Program-made: the position numbers and the translations under genes
NCBI GenBank assembly: GCA_964473895.1
Contig: CAYYRE010000074.1
Span: 1 to 14,276, forward strand
DNA: 14,276 nt
Direction: 5' to 3'
DNA from: Sulfidibacterium sp964473895
GTDB taxonomy: Bacteria; Bacteroidota; Bacteroidia; Bacteroidales; F082
In this document: positions 1-6,815 of the stretch, in pieces
Position numbering within the stretch: the stretch's first letter is position 1
How the letters are laid out: each line of letters starts with the position of its first letter
Notes under the pieces: model-generated
Seen by the model: the letters and a program-made list of their open reading frames with translations, nothing else
What the model was told of the DNA's origin: nothing
Database searches by the model: none

Positions 1-85
1 TGTTGAGCGAACGGATTTCCACCACGATTTTTTGTTGCTGAAAATGTGCTACCGACTTTCCGTAGCCTGTCATCGACCGAATCAT
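1..85 (-). CDS. YicC-family endoribonuclease-like protein, 5' end only
   Basis: Only the first 28 codons are inside the window; the gene runs off the left edge. Read leftward from the ATG at 83-85 the protein begins MIRSMTGYGK and continues to VVEIRSLN. This is the characteristic N-terminus of the YicC/YloC family (MIRSMTGY-G opening, then an EIRS-N strand). Family members are bacterial endoribonucleases or RNA-turnover factors. The catalytic C-terminal part is not visible, so activity cannot be judged. A second ATG four codons in (71-73) is possible, but the MIRSM start is the usual one and sits 17 bases after a clear promoter box. The gene is divergent from the TPR gene. Confidence 0.82.
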   Translation of the reverse strand, partial: MIRSMTGYGKSVAHFQQQKIVVEIRSLN

Positions 86-102
86 AACCTCTGTTTTAAC
101 GG

Positions 103-110
103 CAAAGATA
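103..110 (-). promoter_or_regulatory. Bacteroidota -7 box for the yicC-like gene
   Basis: On the minus strand this reads TATCTTTG, an exact fit to TAnnTTTG. It lies 17 bases upstream of the yicC-like ATG. A TTTG further upstream is only 11 bases away, closer than the usual 19-21, so no -33 element is claimed. The remaining DNA to the TPR gene promoter shows nothing recognisable. Confidence 0.6.
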
Positions 111-360
111 AACGTTTATGGCAAACTTTTCCGGTTGCCCCCAACGAAGAATCCTCGACTTATATACGGTCTGCAAAAAGTTCCCTGAAAACCTTTCGCT
201 TTGAATAAGGCTCCTCTGCCGGCAGGTCAACCGGGTTCTTTAGCCATTGGATAACCTTTTCTTCCGGCAAGAAATCCACTGAAAAAAGTTTCGTAGTACC
301 TGACGGGACATTTTTTCCTTTATCCGGTTAACGAAACAAGTCATTTTTCCAAAAAAGTTA

Positions 361-368
361 TAAATTTG
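361..368 (+). promoter_or_regulatory. Bacteroidota -7 box for the TPR gene
   Basis: Sequence TAAATTTG, an exact TAnnTTTG match, ends only 10 bases before the ATG at 379. If transcription starts a few bases past the box, the leader is only a handful of bases. No convincing -33 TTG is visible at the expected distance. Confidence 0.55.
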
Positions 369-378
369 CCTGAAAAGG

Positions 379-1794
379 ATGAAAAGGATCTTCTTTATCG
401 GTTTATTTCTTAGCGTCCCCTTTCTGGTAAAGGCCGCTTTTTTCAATGATGGCGACAGCCTGAAACAAATGCTGGACACTGCCAAAGGAAAATCCAGAAT
501 TTCCCTGCTGATTCGGTTATCCGAACAAAACCGTAATACATCGGTATACGATTGCAAGCGGTATTTCCAACAAGCCTTTGACCTTGCCAAAAGCCAAAAC
601 GACTTGGACCAGCTGGGACTGGCCAGTAAATCTATGGGAGTCAGCTACTTTTATTGGGGCGATATGAAGAATGCTTTCCGTTTTTTCAAACAAGGGCTCT
701 CTTATTACCGCAAAAGCCAGAACAAAGAAGGAGAGTCCAACTGCCTGAATAATTTGGGACTGGTGTACGAAGGTTGGGCCCGTTTCGACAGTGCCGCCTT
801 TTACTACAAGGCTTCTTATCTGATCGAAAAAGAATTGAAAAATAAGGAAGGTGCGGCTACTTCACTCATCAACATGGGAAATATTGCCTATTACCGGAAA
901 AATTACCATGATGCTTTGCAGGATTATTTCCGTGCTTTGAAGCTTTTTGTTGAAGTCAACGACCAAAACGGCATCGCCATGTCCTACAACAGCATTGCCA
1001 TCATCTATTCCCATATAGGAGAATTTGACAAAGCATTGGATTATCTGAATAAAGCAAAAAGTATTTACGCCAAAACCCATGCCAGTCGCAAATTGTCGCG
1101 TGTATTAAACAATATGGCCGATATTTACGGCGACCATTTCAAAAAATATAAAAAGGCGGAAATCCTGTATGAAACCGTTCTGAAAATCAAAAAGGAGTTG
1201 GATGATAAAGAGGGCATTGCTTTGGTAAAATGCAACCTTGGCGTTCTGTACGGCCATATGGGGATTTTGCAACAAGCCCTCCGGTTTTTTGATGAAAGCG
1301 AACAGCTTTTCCGGCAAATCAATGACAAATGGGGCCTGAGTATGGTTTATTTGAACAAAGGAAAGGTCTTGTTGAATGCCAACCGGTTTAAACCTGCCCG
1401 GGACGAATTCCTCAAAAGCCTGGCCATTTCCGAAAAAGTAAGACTGAACGATTTTACCAACAGCAACTACGAGGGGCTTTTTAAATGCTATGCCGCTTTG
1501 GGTGATTATGAACATTTCAATCAATATTACCAGCTGTTCGAACAAAGCAGAGACTCCCTGACGAGAAAACTGGAAGATATCCGCATTGCCGAACTGGAAG
1601 CCCGGTTTAAAATCGATTCACTGGTAAAACAACGCAACAATCTGTTACAGGACACCAGGCAAAAAGCATTAAAAATCAAAAAGTTTTATTTACTGTCGCT
1701 GGGCCTTTCCTTGCTGGTTGTGGTTTTGGTACTGGCTTTTTTCCTGTACCGGAAAGCCAAAAAAGAAGCGGAAAAGTACCGCCCGGAAGGGTAA
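379..1794 (+). CDS. TPR-repeat membrane protein with signal peptide and C-terminal transmembrane helix
   Basis: 471 residues. Residues 1-20 form a signal peptide (MKRIFFIGLFLSVPFLVKAA). Residues about 80-385 are tandem tetratricopeptide repeats with the regular aromatic/alanine pattern and recurring short EKEGxA/NLGxxY-like signatures. Residues about 390-434 are charged and probably coiled coil. Residues about 436-456 are a single hydrophobic helix, followed by a 15-residue basic tail. In Bacteroidota this order normally continues into a cytoplasmic histidine-kinase or LuxR-type DNA-binding domain; here the protein stops right after the membrane helix and no continuation is seen in the 70 bases downstream. 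The repeats would be periplasmic and probably bind a protein partner. Its role is unknown; a sensor or adaptor subunit is inference. The start is fixed by the signal peptide and the promoter box just upstream. Confidence 0.85.
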   Translation: MKRIFFIGLFLSVPFLVKAAFFNDGDSLKQMLDTAKGKSRISLLIRLSEQNRNTSVYDCKRYFQQAFDLAKSQNDLDQLGLASKSMGVSYFYWGDMKNAFRFFKQGLSYYRKSQNKEGESNCLNNLGLVYEGWARFDSAAFYYKASYLIEKELKNKEGAATSLINMGNIAYYRKNYHDALQDYFRALKLFVEVNDQNGIAMSYNSIAIIYSHIGEFDKALDYLNKAKSIYAKTHASRKLSRVLNNMADIYGDHFKKYKKAEILYETVLKIKKELDDKEGIALVKCNLGVLYGHMGILQQALRFFDESEQLFRQINDKWGLSMVYLNKGKVLLNANRFKPARDEFLKSLAISEKVRLNDFTNSNYEGLFKCYAALGDYEHFNQYYQLFEQSRDSLTRKLEDIRIAELEARFKIDSLVKQRNNLLQDTRQKALKIKKFYLLSLGLSLLVVVLVLAFFLYRKAKKEAEKYRPEG

Positions 1795-1872
1795 GTCTTT
1801 TTTCCGCATGGCTCAACAATTTTACTTACCTTCATCGCCTCTTTTTCAACAACTGCAACAGGAAAGGTGACT

Positions 1873-2946
1873 ATGGAGTCAATATCTGATTTTCAGTTAT
1901 TTTCGGATCCGTGGAAGTTTTATACCCGCATGCTGGAAGACATCCAAGCGGCGAAAGAATATATCTTTCTGGAAACGTTTCGCATGGCCAATGATGTCAT
2001 GGGCGAACGTTTCCGTGATCAACTGACACTTGCTGCAAAAAAAGGGGTGCAGGTAAAACTTTTGATCGATTACTGGGGCGGCAGCAGTGTGCGCAACGGT
2101 TTTTTCGATACCTTCCAACGTGCGGGGGGTGAGGTGCGTTTTTTCAAAAAAATAAAATACAATTTCGACTTTTTTACCCGCAGCCACCGGCGAAACCACC
2201 GCAAATTACTGCTCATCGACGACAAAATCAGTTACATTGGCTCTTCCAATATTACCGGTTACAACTTAAACTGGCGCGAATCGGTTCTGCGCATGGAAAG
2301 TACCATCACCCCTTTGTTGAAGAAGTTGTTTTTACAGGATTTTAAGATTTATAACCGTTACGTCTTTAGCAAAGCCTATTATACCCGTCCGGTGCATTTC
2401 GGCGATATGGAAATCGTACGGGATGTTCCGCTGATTACCAAAAAAAAGATCAACAATAAGTTTATTGAGTACATCAAAAAGGCAAAAGATTCCATCCATA
2501 TCGAAACGCCCTATTTCCTGCCCGGTTTTTTGTTGCGCAAAAGCCTGATGGATGCCGCCCGACGGGGTGTGGAAATTACTATTTTAATGCCCAAAAAATC
2601 GGATGTGAACCTGGTGGATATCCTACGGAACAAATACCTCGGCCCGCTTTCCAAAAAAGGGATCCGGTTTTTGTTCTATGAGCCCAATAATTTACATGCC
2701 AAGCTGTTTCTGGTGGACCGGCAGCTTTTTGCCATCGGCTCTGCCAATTTCGATTACCGGAGCTTTCGCTATATGTTCGAAATCATGTTGTTCGGTAAAA
2801 ACAGAGAAATTGCCTCACAAATAGCGACCCATGTGGAAGAAACCACCCGGCAAACCGTACCTTTTGTTTACGAACAGTGGCAAAACCGCCCCCCTATTGA
2901 AAAATTCTTCGAATGGTTGCTGCTGCCTTTCCGTCACCTGCTCTAA
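1873..2946 (+). CDS. Phospholipase D-family protein, cardiolipin synthase-like
   Basis: 357 residues from the ATG at 1873, chosen because AGGAAAGGTG (1860-1869) makes a good ribosome binding site for it; a GTG at 1867 would add two residues but lies inside that site. Two HKD motifs of the phospholipase D superfamily are intact: HRKLLLID (H109, K111, D116) followed by GSSN, and HAKLFLVD (H275, K277, D282) followed by GSANFDYRS. The two halves form one pseudo-dimeric active site. The family includes cardiolipin synthases that join phosphatidyl groups. There is no N-terminal membrane anchor, so it resembles the soluble/peripheral ClsB type rather than ClsA. The TPR gene ends 78 bases upstream, and the two could be co-transcribed. 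Substrate is inferred only; other PLD-type lipid transferases are possible. Confidence 0.85.
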   Translation: MESISDFQLFSDPWKFYTRMLEDIQAAKEYIFLETFRMANDVMGERFRDQLTLAAKKGVQVKLLIDYWGGSSVRNGFFDTFQRAGGEVRFFKKIKYNFDFFTRSHRRNHRKLLLIDDKISYIGSSNITGYNLNWRESVLRMESTITPLLKKLFLQDFKIYNRYVFSKAYYTRPVHFGDMEIVRDVPLITKKKINNKFIEYIKKAKDSIHIETPYFLPGFLLRKSLMDAARRGVEITILMPKKSDVNLVDILRNKYLGPLSKKGIRFLFYEPNNLHAKLFLVDRQLFAIGSANFDYRSFRYMFEIMLFGKNREIASQIATHVEETTRQTVPFVYEQWQNRPPIEKFFEWLLLPFRHLL

Positions 2947-2997
2947 GTAAAACCCTGATTTATTTGGGCCGGAGGTAGCGATTCCGCCAAATAAAAT

Positions 2998-3005
2998 TAA
3001 CTTTG
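2998..3005 (+). promoter_or_regulatory. Bacteroidota -7 box for rocD
   Basis: TAACTTTG matches TAnnTTTG and lies 42 bases before the rocD ATG at 3048. The nearest upstream TTTG (2963-2966) is 31 bases away, too far for a standard -33, so only the -7 element is claimed. The box starts 51 bases after the stop codon of the phospholipase gene. Confidence 0.55.
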
Positions 3006-3047
3006 TGGCCCGAATAATTGGTGCTATTAACTTTTAAATTTCAGGAT

Positions 3048-4271
3048 ATGACAGAAAAAATAACCGCTCAAACAGCCATGGCGCTGGAAGACAAATACGG
3101 AGCCCATAATTATCACCCCTTGCCGGTGGTGCTGGCCAAAGGCAAAGGCTGCAAGGTGTGGGATGTGGAAGGAAAAGAATATTTTGATTTCCTGTCGGCT
3201 TATTCGGCCGTTAATCAGGGGCATTGCCATCCCAAAATTGTGGGGGCACTCACCGAGCAGGCACAAAAACTAACGCTCACCTCCCGCGCTTTTTACAATG
3301 ATGCCCTCGGGGTGTACGAAAAATATGTAACGGATTATTTCGGATACGATAAAGTGTTGCCCATGAATTCGGGTGCCGAAGGAGACGAAACGGCTCTGAA
3401 ATTGTGCCGTAAATGGGCTTATACGCGCAAAGGCATCCCCGAAAACCAAGCCAAAATTATTGTGTGTGCCAATAACTTCCACGGACGGACCATCACCATT
3501 ATTTCCATGTCAACCGACCCGGATGCACGCAACGATTTCGGACCCTACACACCCGGGTTTATCACCATTCCCTACAATGATATCCCGGCACTCGAAAAGG
3601 CGCTGGAAGACCCCAATGTGGCCGGATTCCTTGTGGAACCCATCCAGGGCGAAGCGGGGGTCATGGTCCCTGACGAAGGTTATCTGAAAAAAGCTTACGA
3701 TTTATGCCATGCCCACAATGTCCTGTTCATTGCCGATGAGGTGCAAACAGGCATCGCCCGTACGGGCAAACTGCTGGCCTGCGACCACGAGGGGGTGCGT
3801 CCCGATATTTTAATCCTCGGCAAAGCCCTCTCCGGCGGTGTGTATCCTATTTCTGCCGTTTTGGCCGATGATGATATCATGCTGACCATTAAACCCGGTG
3901 AACATGGCTCTACTTTCGGCGGTAATCCGGTGGCTGCCCGGGTGGCCATTGCCGCCCTTGAAGTGGTCAAAGAAGAAAAGCTGGCCGAAAGGGCCGAAAA
4001 ACTGGGGAAAATCTTTCGTGAGGAGCTGAAAAAAATCAAGTCGGACAGGATAGAACAGGTGCGCGGCAAAGGGTTGCTGAATGCTGTGGTCATCCGTCCC
4101 AAAAACGGAAAAACAGCTTGGGATGTTTGTCTCAAAATGGCTGAAAACGGCTTGCTGGCCAAACCTACACACGACCATATCATTCGCTTTGCTCCGCCTT
4201 TGGTCATTTCCGAAAATGAGCTGATGCAGGCACTGGAAATCATAAAAGTTTCGCTGGAAGCTTTTGAATAA
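3048..4271 (+). CDS. rocD: Ornithine aminotransferase
   Basis: 407 residues from the ATG at 3048; a TTG ten codons earlier (3018) is in frame but less likely. Class III PLP-dependent aminotransferase converting ornithine and 2-oxoglutarate to glutamate-5-semialdehyde and glutamate, linking arginine and proline metabolism. Visible hallmarks: SGAEGDETALKL (108-119), FHGRT (144-148), VEPIQGEAGV (196-205), ADEVQTG with the cofactor-ring aspartate D230 (229-235), the PLP lysine K259 in LGKALSGG, and GEHGSTFGGNP (284-294). The run from ENQAK through KPTH-IIRFAPPL follows eukaryotic ornithine aminotransferase almost motif by motif, including PYNDIPALE-AL-DPNVA and RGKGLLNA, which separates it from acetylornithine aminotransferase and GABA transaminase. 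It has its own promoter and a strong terminator, so probably forms a single-gene unit. No arginase or proline gene is adjacent. Confidence 0.95.
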   Translation: MTEKITAQTAMALEDKYGAHNYHPLPVVLAKGKGCKVWDVEGKEYFDFLSAYSAVNQGHCHPKIVGALTEQAQKLTLTSRAFYNDALGVYEKYVTDYFGYDKVLPMNSGAEGDETALKLCRKWAYTRKGIPENQAKIIVCANNFHGRTITIISMSTDPDARNDFGPYTPGFITIPYNDIPALEKALEDPNVAGFLVEPIQGEAGVMVPDEGYLKKAYDLCHAHNVLFIADEVQTGIARTGKLLACDHEGVRPDILILGKALSGGVYPISAVLADDDIMLTIKPGEHGSTFGGNPVAARVAIAALEVVKEEKLAERAEKLGKIFREELKKIKSDRIEQVRGKGLLNAVVIRPKNGKTAWDVCLKMAENGLLAKPTHDHIIRFAPPLVISENELMQALEIIKVSLEAFE

Positions 4272-4299
4272 TCTTGCCGATTTGAACAACAAATCACAG

Positions 4300-4327
4300 C
4301 CCCGCCCCAAAACAGGCGGGGTTTTTT
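4300..4327 (+). terminator. Intrinsic terminator of rocD
   Basis: A perfect 7-bp GC stem, CCCCGCC (4300-4306) with GGCGGGG (4315-4321), is followed directly by six T. It begins 28 bases after the rocD stop codon. Confidence 0.9.
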
Positions 4328-4337
4328 ATAGCCGTTG

Positions 4338-4379
4338 AAAAAAAGAAAAAGCTTTTACCAGGCGGCAAAAGCTTTTTCT
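4338..4379 (-). terminator. Leftward intrinsic terminator in a gene-free gap
   Basis: A perfect 13-bp inverted repeat, 4344-4356 with 4367-4379, has a 10-base loop. On the minus strand it is followed at once by six T (4343-4338), the classical terminator layout; on the plus strand the bases after it are not T-rich. It therefore points left and faces the rocD terminator. No protein gene to its right is leftward, which implies an unannotated leftward transcript. Confidence 0.7.
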
Positions 4380-4468
4380 ACATTAACCTAAAACCCTCTG
4401 AATGAGGGATAACCCAAAAAATTAACCTGCAATTAAGCTTGTTTAACTTAAATTACGCCACAAAAATA
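4338..4468 (-). ncRNA. Candidate small RNA (leftward)
   Basis: The minus strand has a promoter-like TATTTTTG (4461-4468, fits TAnnTTTG) and, about 90 bases downstream, the strong terminator at 4379-4338. A transcript would be about 115-120 bases. It has no worthwhile reading frame. Between the ends are a CCCTC/GAGGG hairpin (4394-4398 with 4404-4408) and two copies of AGGTTAAT on the minus strand (plus-strand ATTAACCT at 4382-4389 and 4421-4428). No good -33 element is seen at the right spacing. I do not recognise it as 6S RNA, tmRNA, RNase P or SRP RNA. The transcript could equally start further right, inside the GC-rich islet. Confidence 0.35.
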
Positions 4469-4512
4469 ATTATTATTTTAATACAATCTAAATAAAATTA
4501 AAGATTTTTTTT

Positions 4513-4712
4513 GGGCAGCGACCGGGTGTTCGTTTATAGTCCTCGTCCCGGGGCAGTGTCAGCCGGGCAGTGGCGGTGGCTTCCGTTGGTCGCCCCGCCG
4601 GTGCTGGCTTCCATCTGCCCCGTTCCTGCGGGCTATTCCACTCTCCCCCTGCTGCAGTGTGTTTCCGGCAAATCATTCATCGGGAGGTTCCATAGTTCGC
4701 AAACGGCTTTTG
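4513..4712. other. GC-rich non-coding islet
   Basis: By count 4513-4670 is about 67% GC, while 4431-4512 just to its left is about 15%. The boundary is a run of eight T followed by GGG. Inside are potential stems: CGGGGCAG (4549-4556) with CTGCCCCG (4615-4622), or alternatively GGGCAG (4565-4570) with CTGCCC (4615-4620) extended by TGG/CCA. TGGCTTCC occurs twice about 30 bases apart. Open frames exist on both strands (for example a TTG-start frame at 4511-4729), but they lack an ATG and a ribosome binding site and have low-complexity Pro/Gly/Arg/Trp composition, so I do not call a gene. It may be a dispersed intergenic repeat or a structured RNA. Confidence 0.5.
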
Positions 4713-4743
4713 AAAAAAGCGGGAGATGACCGGTAAAATTGAT

Positions 4744-4751
4744 TACTTTTG
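4744..4751 (+). promoter_or_regulatory. Bacteroidota -7 box for the secreted-protein gene
   Basis: TACTTTTG fits TAnnTTTG and is followed by TGG, as in the rocD promoter. It lies just right of the GC-rich islet and 79 bases before the ATG at 4831, giving a longer leader than the other genes here. Confidence 0.5.
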
Positions 4752-4830
4752 TGGCAGCCACCATCAAACCGGCGGCATATACATACTAAAATTTAAAAAA
4801 TTCTGTTATACCATCAAAAAAAGTTATAAG

Positions 4831-5544
4831 ATGAAAATCATGCAAAAATATTTCTTCCTTTTGTTGTTCTCGCTGTTTGCACTGCATGTAGTAGCCCAGG
4901 ACATTCCGTTAATGGAAGCAGCCGATGATGCTTGGCGGTTCCAGGAGCTCAAGGATGGCCGTTCGTTTATTTCCCCCAAAGCCATCGCCGGAAATCCTTA
5001 TCTTGAAAAGAATTTCAAAACCGGTAAAATCATTAGCAAAGTCCATTTAAAGTTTCCGGATCTCCCGCTGCGTTATAACGTATACACCGATAACATAGAG
5101 TACAAAGGCCCTGATGGTAAAGTTTATGCCTTGAAAGACCATAACAAAGTCAGCGCCTACCAAATAGGGGATACCACCTTTGTTTATCTGCCCTATTACA
5201 AAAAAAAGAATGAGATTGGCTCAGGATATTTCCAGTTGCTTGTCCCGGGCAATGTATCCGCCCTGGTACGGTATTCGGTTTATTTGTTACCGGCAACGCC
5301 CGAAAGGCCCTATCAAAAGGCCAAACCCGAACGTTTTTCTGAGATCAGTAAAACGTATTATGTAAAAATCGGAGACGAACCGGCGCAAGCGGTCAACAAA
5401 ACCAAAGAATTTATCCGGCTTTTTCCTGCATACAATAAGCAGCTGACCAAATATGTCAAACAACATAAAATCCGGTTGCAAAAACAGGAAGATTTCATCC
5501 GGCTGGTGAAATATTACCAGTCGCTGACCGGAAAAAAAGGATAA
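4831..5544 (+). CDS. Secreted protein of unknown function
   Basis: 237 residues from the ATG at 4831, which begins a textbook signal peptide (basic MKIMQK, hydrophobic FFLLLLFSLFALHV, then VAQ, cleavage probably around residues 22-23). An in-frame ATG at 4726 would put 35 non-signal residues in front and overlaps the promoter box, so it is rejected; M4 (4840) is a possible alternative. The mature part has a mid-region with KFPDLPLRYNVYTDNIEYKG (75-94), a pattern I associate with an uncharacterised Bacteroidota family of exported proteins, then beta-rich segments and a basic, helical C-terminus (about 190-237) rich in Lys and Gln. No lipobox and no membrane helix after the signal, so it is likely periplasmic or outer-membrane associated. 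No enzyme motif is seen. It lies 103 bases upstream of ndk, which has its own promoter. Confidence 0.8.
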   Translation: MKIMQKYFFLLLFSLFALHVVAQDIPLMEAADDAWRFQELKDGRSFISPKAIAGNPYLEKNFKTGKIISKVHLKFPDLPLRYNVYTDNIEYKGPDGKVYALKDHNKVSAYQIGDTTFVYLPYYKKKNEIGSGYFQLLVPGNVSALVRYSVYLLPATPERPYQKAKPERFSEISKTYYVKIGDEPAQAVNKTKEFIRLFPAYNKQLTKYVKQHKIRLQKQEDFIRLVKYYQSLTGKKG

Positions 5545-5576
5545 TCCGGTCCCGGGGCCGAGGATAAACCTGTGGG

Positions 5577-5600
5577 GCAAATCATCGCATGATTATTTGC
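5577..5600. repeat. Inverted repeat upstream of ndk
   Basis: GCAAAT (5577-5582) pairs with ATTTGC (5595-5600); after one C/T mismatch ATC (5584-5586) pairs with GAT (5591-5593) around a GCAT loop. It lies 10 bases left of the ndk -7 box and covers where a -33 element would be, so it could be an operator. It is also 33 bases past the stop of the preceding gene, so it may be a weak terminator; no T-tract follows. Confidence 0.4.
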
Positions 5601-5610
5601 ACAAATGGTT

Positions 5611-5618
5611 TACCTTTG
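5611..5618 (+). promoter_or_regulatory. Bacteroidota -7 box for ndk
   Basis: TACCTTTG matches TAnnTTTG and ends 29 bases before the ndk ATG at 5648. The nearest TTTG upstream (5596-5599) is only 11 bases away, so no standard -33 is claimed. Confidence 0.6.
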
Positions 5619-5647
5619 CGCCAAATTTTTCAAAAAGACATTCAAAA

Positions 5648-6067
5648 ATGACAGGAAACATCACATTTACCATGATCAAACCCAAAGCCATGGAAAACGG
5701 CCATATGGGTGACATTTTAGCCAAAATCATTGCCGGCGGTTTTAAAATCAAAGCCATGAAACTGACCCGCCTGACCAAGGAAGAAGCCATGGCATTTTAT
5801 GCCGTCCATAAGGAACGGCCTTTTTATAACGGCCTCACCGATTTTATGTCGTCAGGTCCTATTGTAGCTGCCGTATTGGAAAAAGAAAATGCGGTGAAAG
5901 CTTACCGTGATTTTATCGGAGCCACCAACCCGGCCGAAGCCGCCGAAGGTTCTATCCGGGCGCTTTACGGAACAAACATTGAAGCCAATGCCGTCCACGG
6001 GTCCGACAGCGACGAAAATGCACAAATAGAGGCATCCTTTTTCTTTTCCAAAAGAGATTGGGTTTAA
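5648..6067 (+). CDS. ndk: Nucleoside diphosphate kinase
   Basis: 139 residues, the normal bacterial Ndk length. It transfers the gamma phosphate between nucleoside triphosphates and diphosphates through a phospho-histidine, balancing NTP and dNTP pools in the cytoplasm. Family marks: TFTMIKPKA near the N-terminus with K11, the RPFYNGLTDFMSSGP block (57-71), IGATNPAEAAEGSIR (90-104) and the active-site histidine H117 in NAVHGSDS. The start at 5648 matches the family start; a TTG 17 codons earlier is in frame but overlaps the promoter and adds residues unlike the family. Its own promoter and a downstream hairpin suggest a single-gene unit. Confidence 0.95.
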   Translation: MTGNITFTMIKPKAMENGHMGDILAKIIAGGFKIKAMKLTRLTKEEAMAFYAVHKERPFYNGLTDFMSSGPIVAAVLEKENAVKAYRDFIGATNPAEAAEGSIRALYGTNIEANAVHGSDSDENAQIEASFFFSKRDWV

Positions 6068-6125
6068 CTGCCCAAAACCTTGAAATACCAAAACGGTTGG
6101 TTCGGAATTCCCTTTCCAATCATAC

Positions 6126-6233
6126 ATTCCAAAGAATAAATCACAAACAACTATCCATCAATGATGGATAGTTGTTTTGTTTAACGTTTTCCACCTTCTT
6201 TCTAAATAGGAAAATGGATTTGTTCTTTGGAAT
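6126..6233. repeat. Nested inverted repeats between ndk and the XRE gene
   Basis: ATTCCAAAGAA (6126-6136) is exactly inverted as TTCTTTGGAAT (6223-6233), 86 bases apart, and encloses the perfect 15-bp hairpin at 6145-6177. I see no target-site duplication and no transposase, so a mobile element is only a possibility. Confidence 0.4.
6145..6177. terminator. Hairpin terminator between convergent genes ndk and XRE regulator
   Basis: A perfect 15-bp stem, 6145-6159 with 6163-6177, has a 3-base loop. It is 77 bases after the ndk stop and lies between two genes transcribed toward each other. T-rich DNA follows on both strands but without a long uninterrupted T-run, so a bidirectional terminator is the likely reading. 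Confidence 0.65.
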
Positions 6234-6272
6234 TTTTATTTAATTTAAAAAGGAAGTTCCTGATAACATGAC

Positions 6273-6740
6273 CTATCCTCTGCGGGGACGATAGACCTTA
6301 AAAGAACCATCCGCATAAAACACCATAACTTGCTCCACTTTTCCATTGAGCAGTCCTCCTGAAGAGTAATACGGTGCCATTTCTTCATCTCCTACCTGTT
6401 CAGACGGATGGGCAGTAGGCTCCTGAACCGGTTTTTTCACTTTTACCTGTTTTTCGGCATCAACAACCTGTTGCGAAGTCCCTTCTTTGGCTGAAAATAA
6501 ATCTTGCGAGACAGCAGTTGTCGCATTTTCGTTTCCAAACATATCCCCGGATCCCAAAACCAGCCAATCCAGCCGTATTTCCGGAAATCTTCTTTTAATA
6601 CGCATAATAAAATCCAAACTGGGCTTATTCCGCCCCGACAACACATGCGAAACAGCCGAACGCTGCATTCCTATGGCATCGGCAAATTGAGCCGGTTTCA
6701 ATTGGTAATGCTCCATGATGGTTTGAATGCGCTGTACCAT
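6273..6740 (-). CDS. XRE-family helix-turn-helix regulator
   Basis: 155 residues from the ATG at 6738-6740. An in-frame TTG six codons earlier lies inside the promoter box, so it cannot be the start if that box is used. Residues about 5-65 form a Cro/CI-type DNA-binding domain: KPAQFADAIGMQRSAVSHVL (15-34) is the helix-turn-helix, then SGRNKPSLDFIMRIKRRFPE and LDWLVLGSGDM. Residues about 70-120 are a polar, probably disordered linker rich in Gln, Val, Lys and Pro. A short C-terminal motif, KVEQVMVFYADGSFKVYRP (134-152), recurs in Bacteroidota HTH proteins and may mediate oligomerisation or protein contacts. No toxin, phage or restriction gene lies beside it, so its target is unknown. Repeated TACATTTGTA copies, one at its own promoter, and a palindrome upstream are candidate binding sites. 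Confidence 0.85.
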   Translation of the reverse strand: MVQRIQTIMEHYQLKPAQFADAIGMQRSAVSHVLSGRNKPSLDFIMRIKRRFPEIRLDWLVLGSGDMFGNENATTAVSQDLFSAKEGTSQQVVDAEKQVKVKKPVQEPTAHPSEQVGDEEMAPYYSSGGLLNGKVEQVMVFYADGSFKVYRPRRG

Positions 6741-6755
6741 TTCTCTTTTTTTGTA

Positions 6756-6763
6756 CAAATGTA
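6756..6763 (-). promoter_or_regulatory. Bacteroidota -7 box for the XRE regulator
   Basis: The minus strand reads TACATTTG (fits TAnnTTTG), ending 15 bases before the ATG at 6740. The box is part of TACATTTGTA (6754-6763), a 10-mer found three more times at 7018-7189, so promoter and possible operator overlap. Confidence 0.55.
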
Positions 6764-6815
6764 ATACTATTTTTCTATACGGAAAAGAATAAAAGGGGAG
6801 TTCTTATCTGTTTAC

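Noticed and set aside
3695..4310. Long leftward frames (up to 200 residues) antisense to rocD
   Set aside because: rocD matches its family throughout and fully explains the region; the antisense frames are rich in Ser/Ala with no family pattern.
4513..4712. RNase P RNA, SRP RNA or tmRNA in the GC-rich islet
   Set aside because: The conserved cores I would expect (for example the GAGGAAAGTCC of RNase P or the GGAAGCAGCC-like SRP core) are absent on both strands.
4511..4729. 72-residue rightward frame and a 62-residue leftward frame inside the GC-rich islet
   Set aside because: The rightward frame has a TTG start and runs into the next promoter; neither has a ribosome binding site, and both have the low-complexity Pro/Arg/Gly/Trp makeup expected from translating GC-rich non-coding DNA.
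6126..6233. Calling the nested inverted repeats a definite MITE
   Set aside because: No target-site duplication and no second copy in the window.
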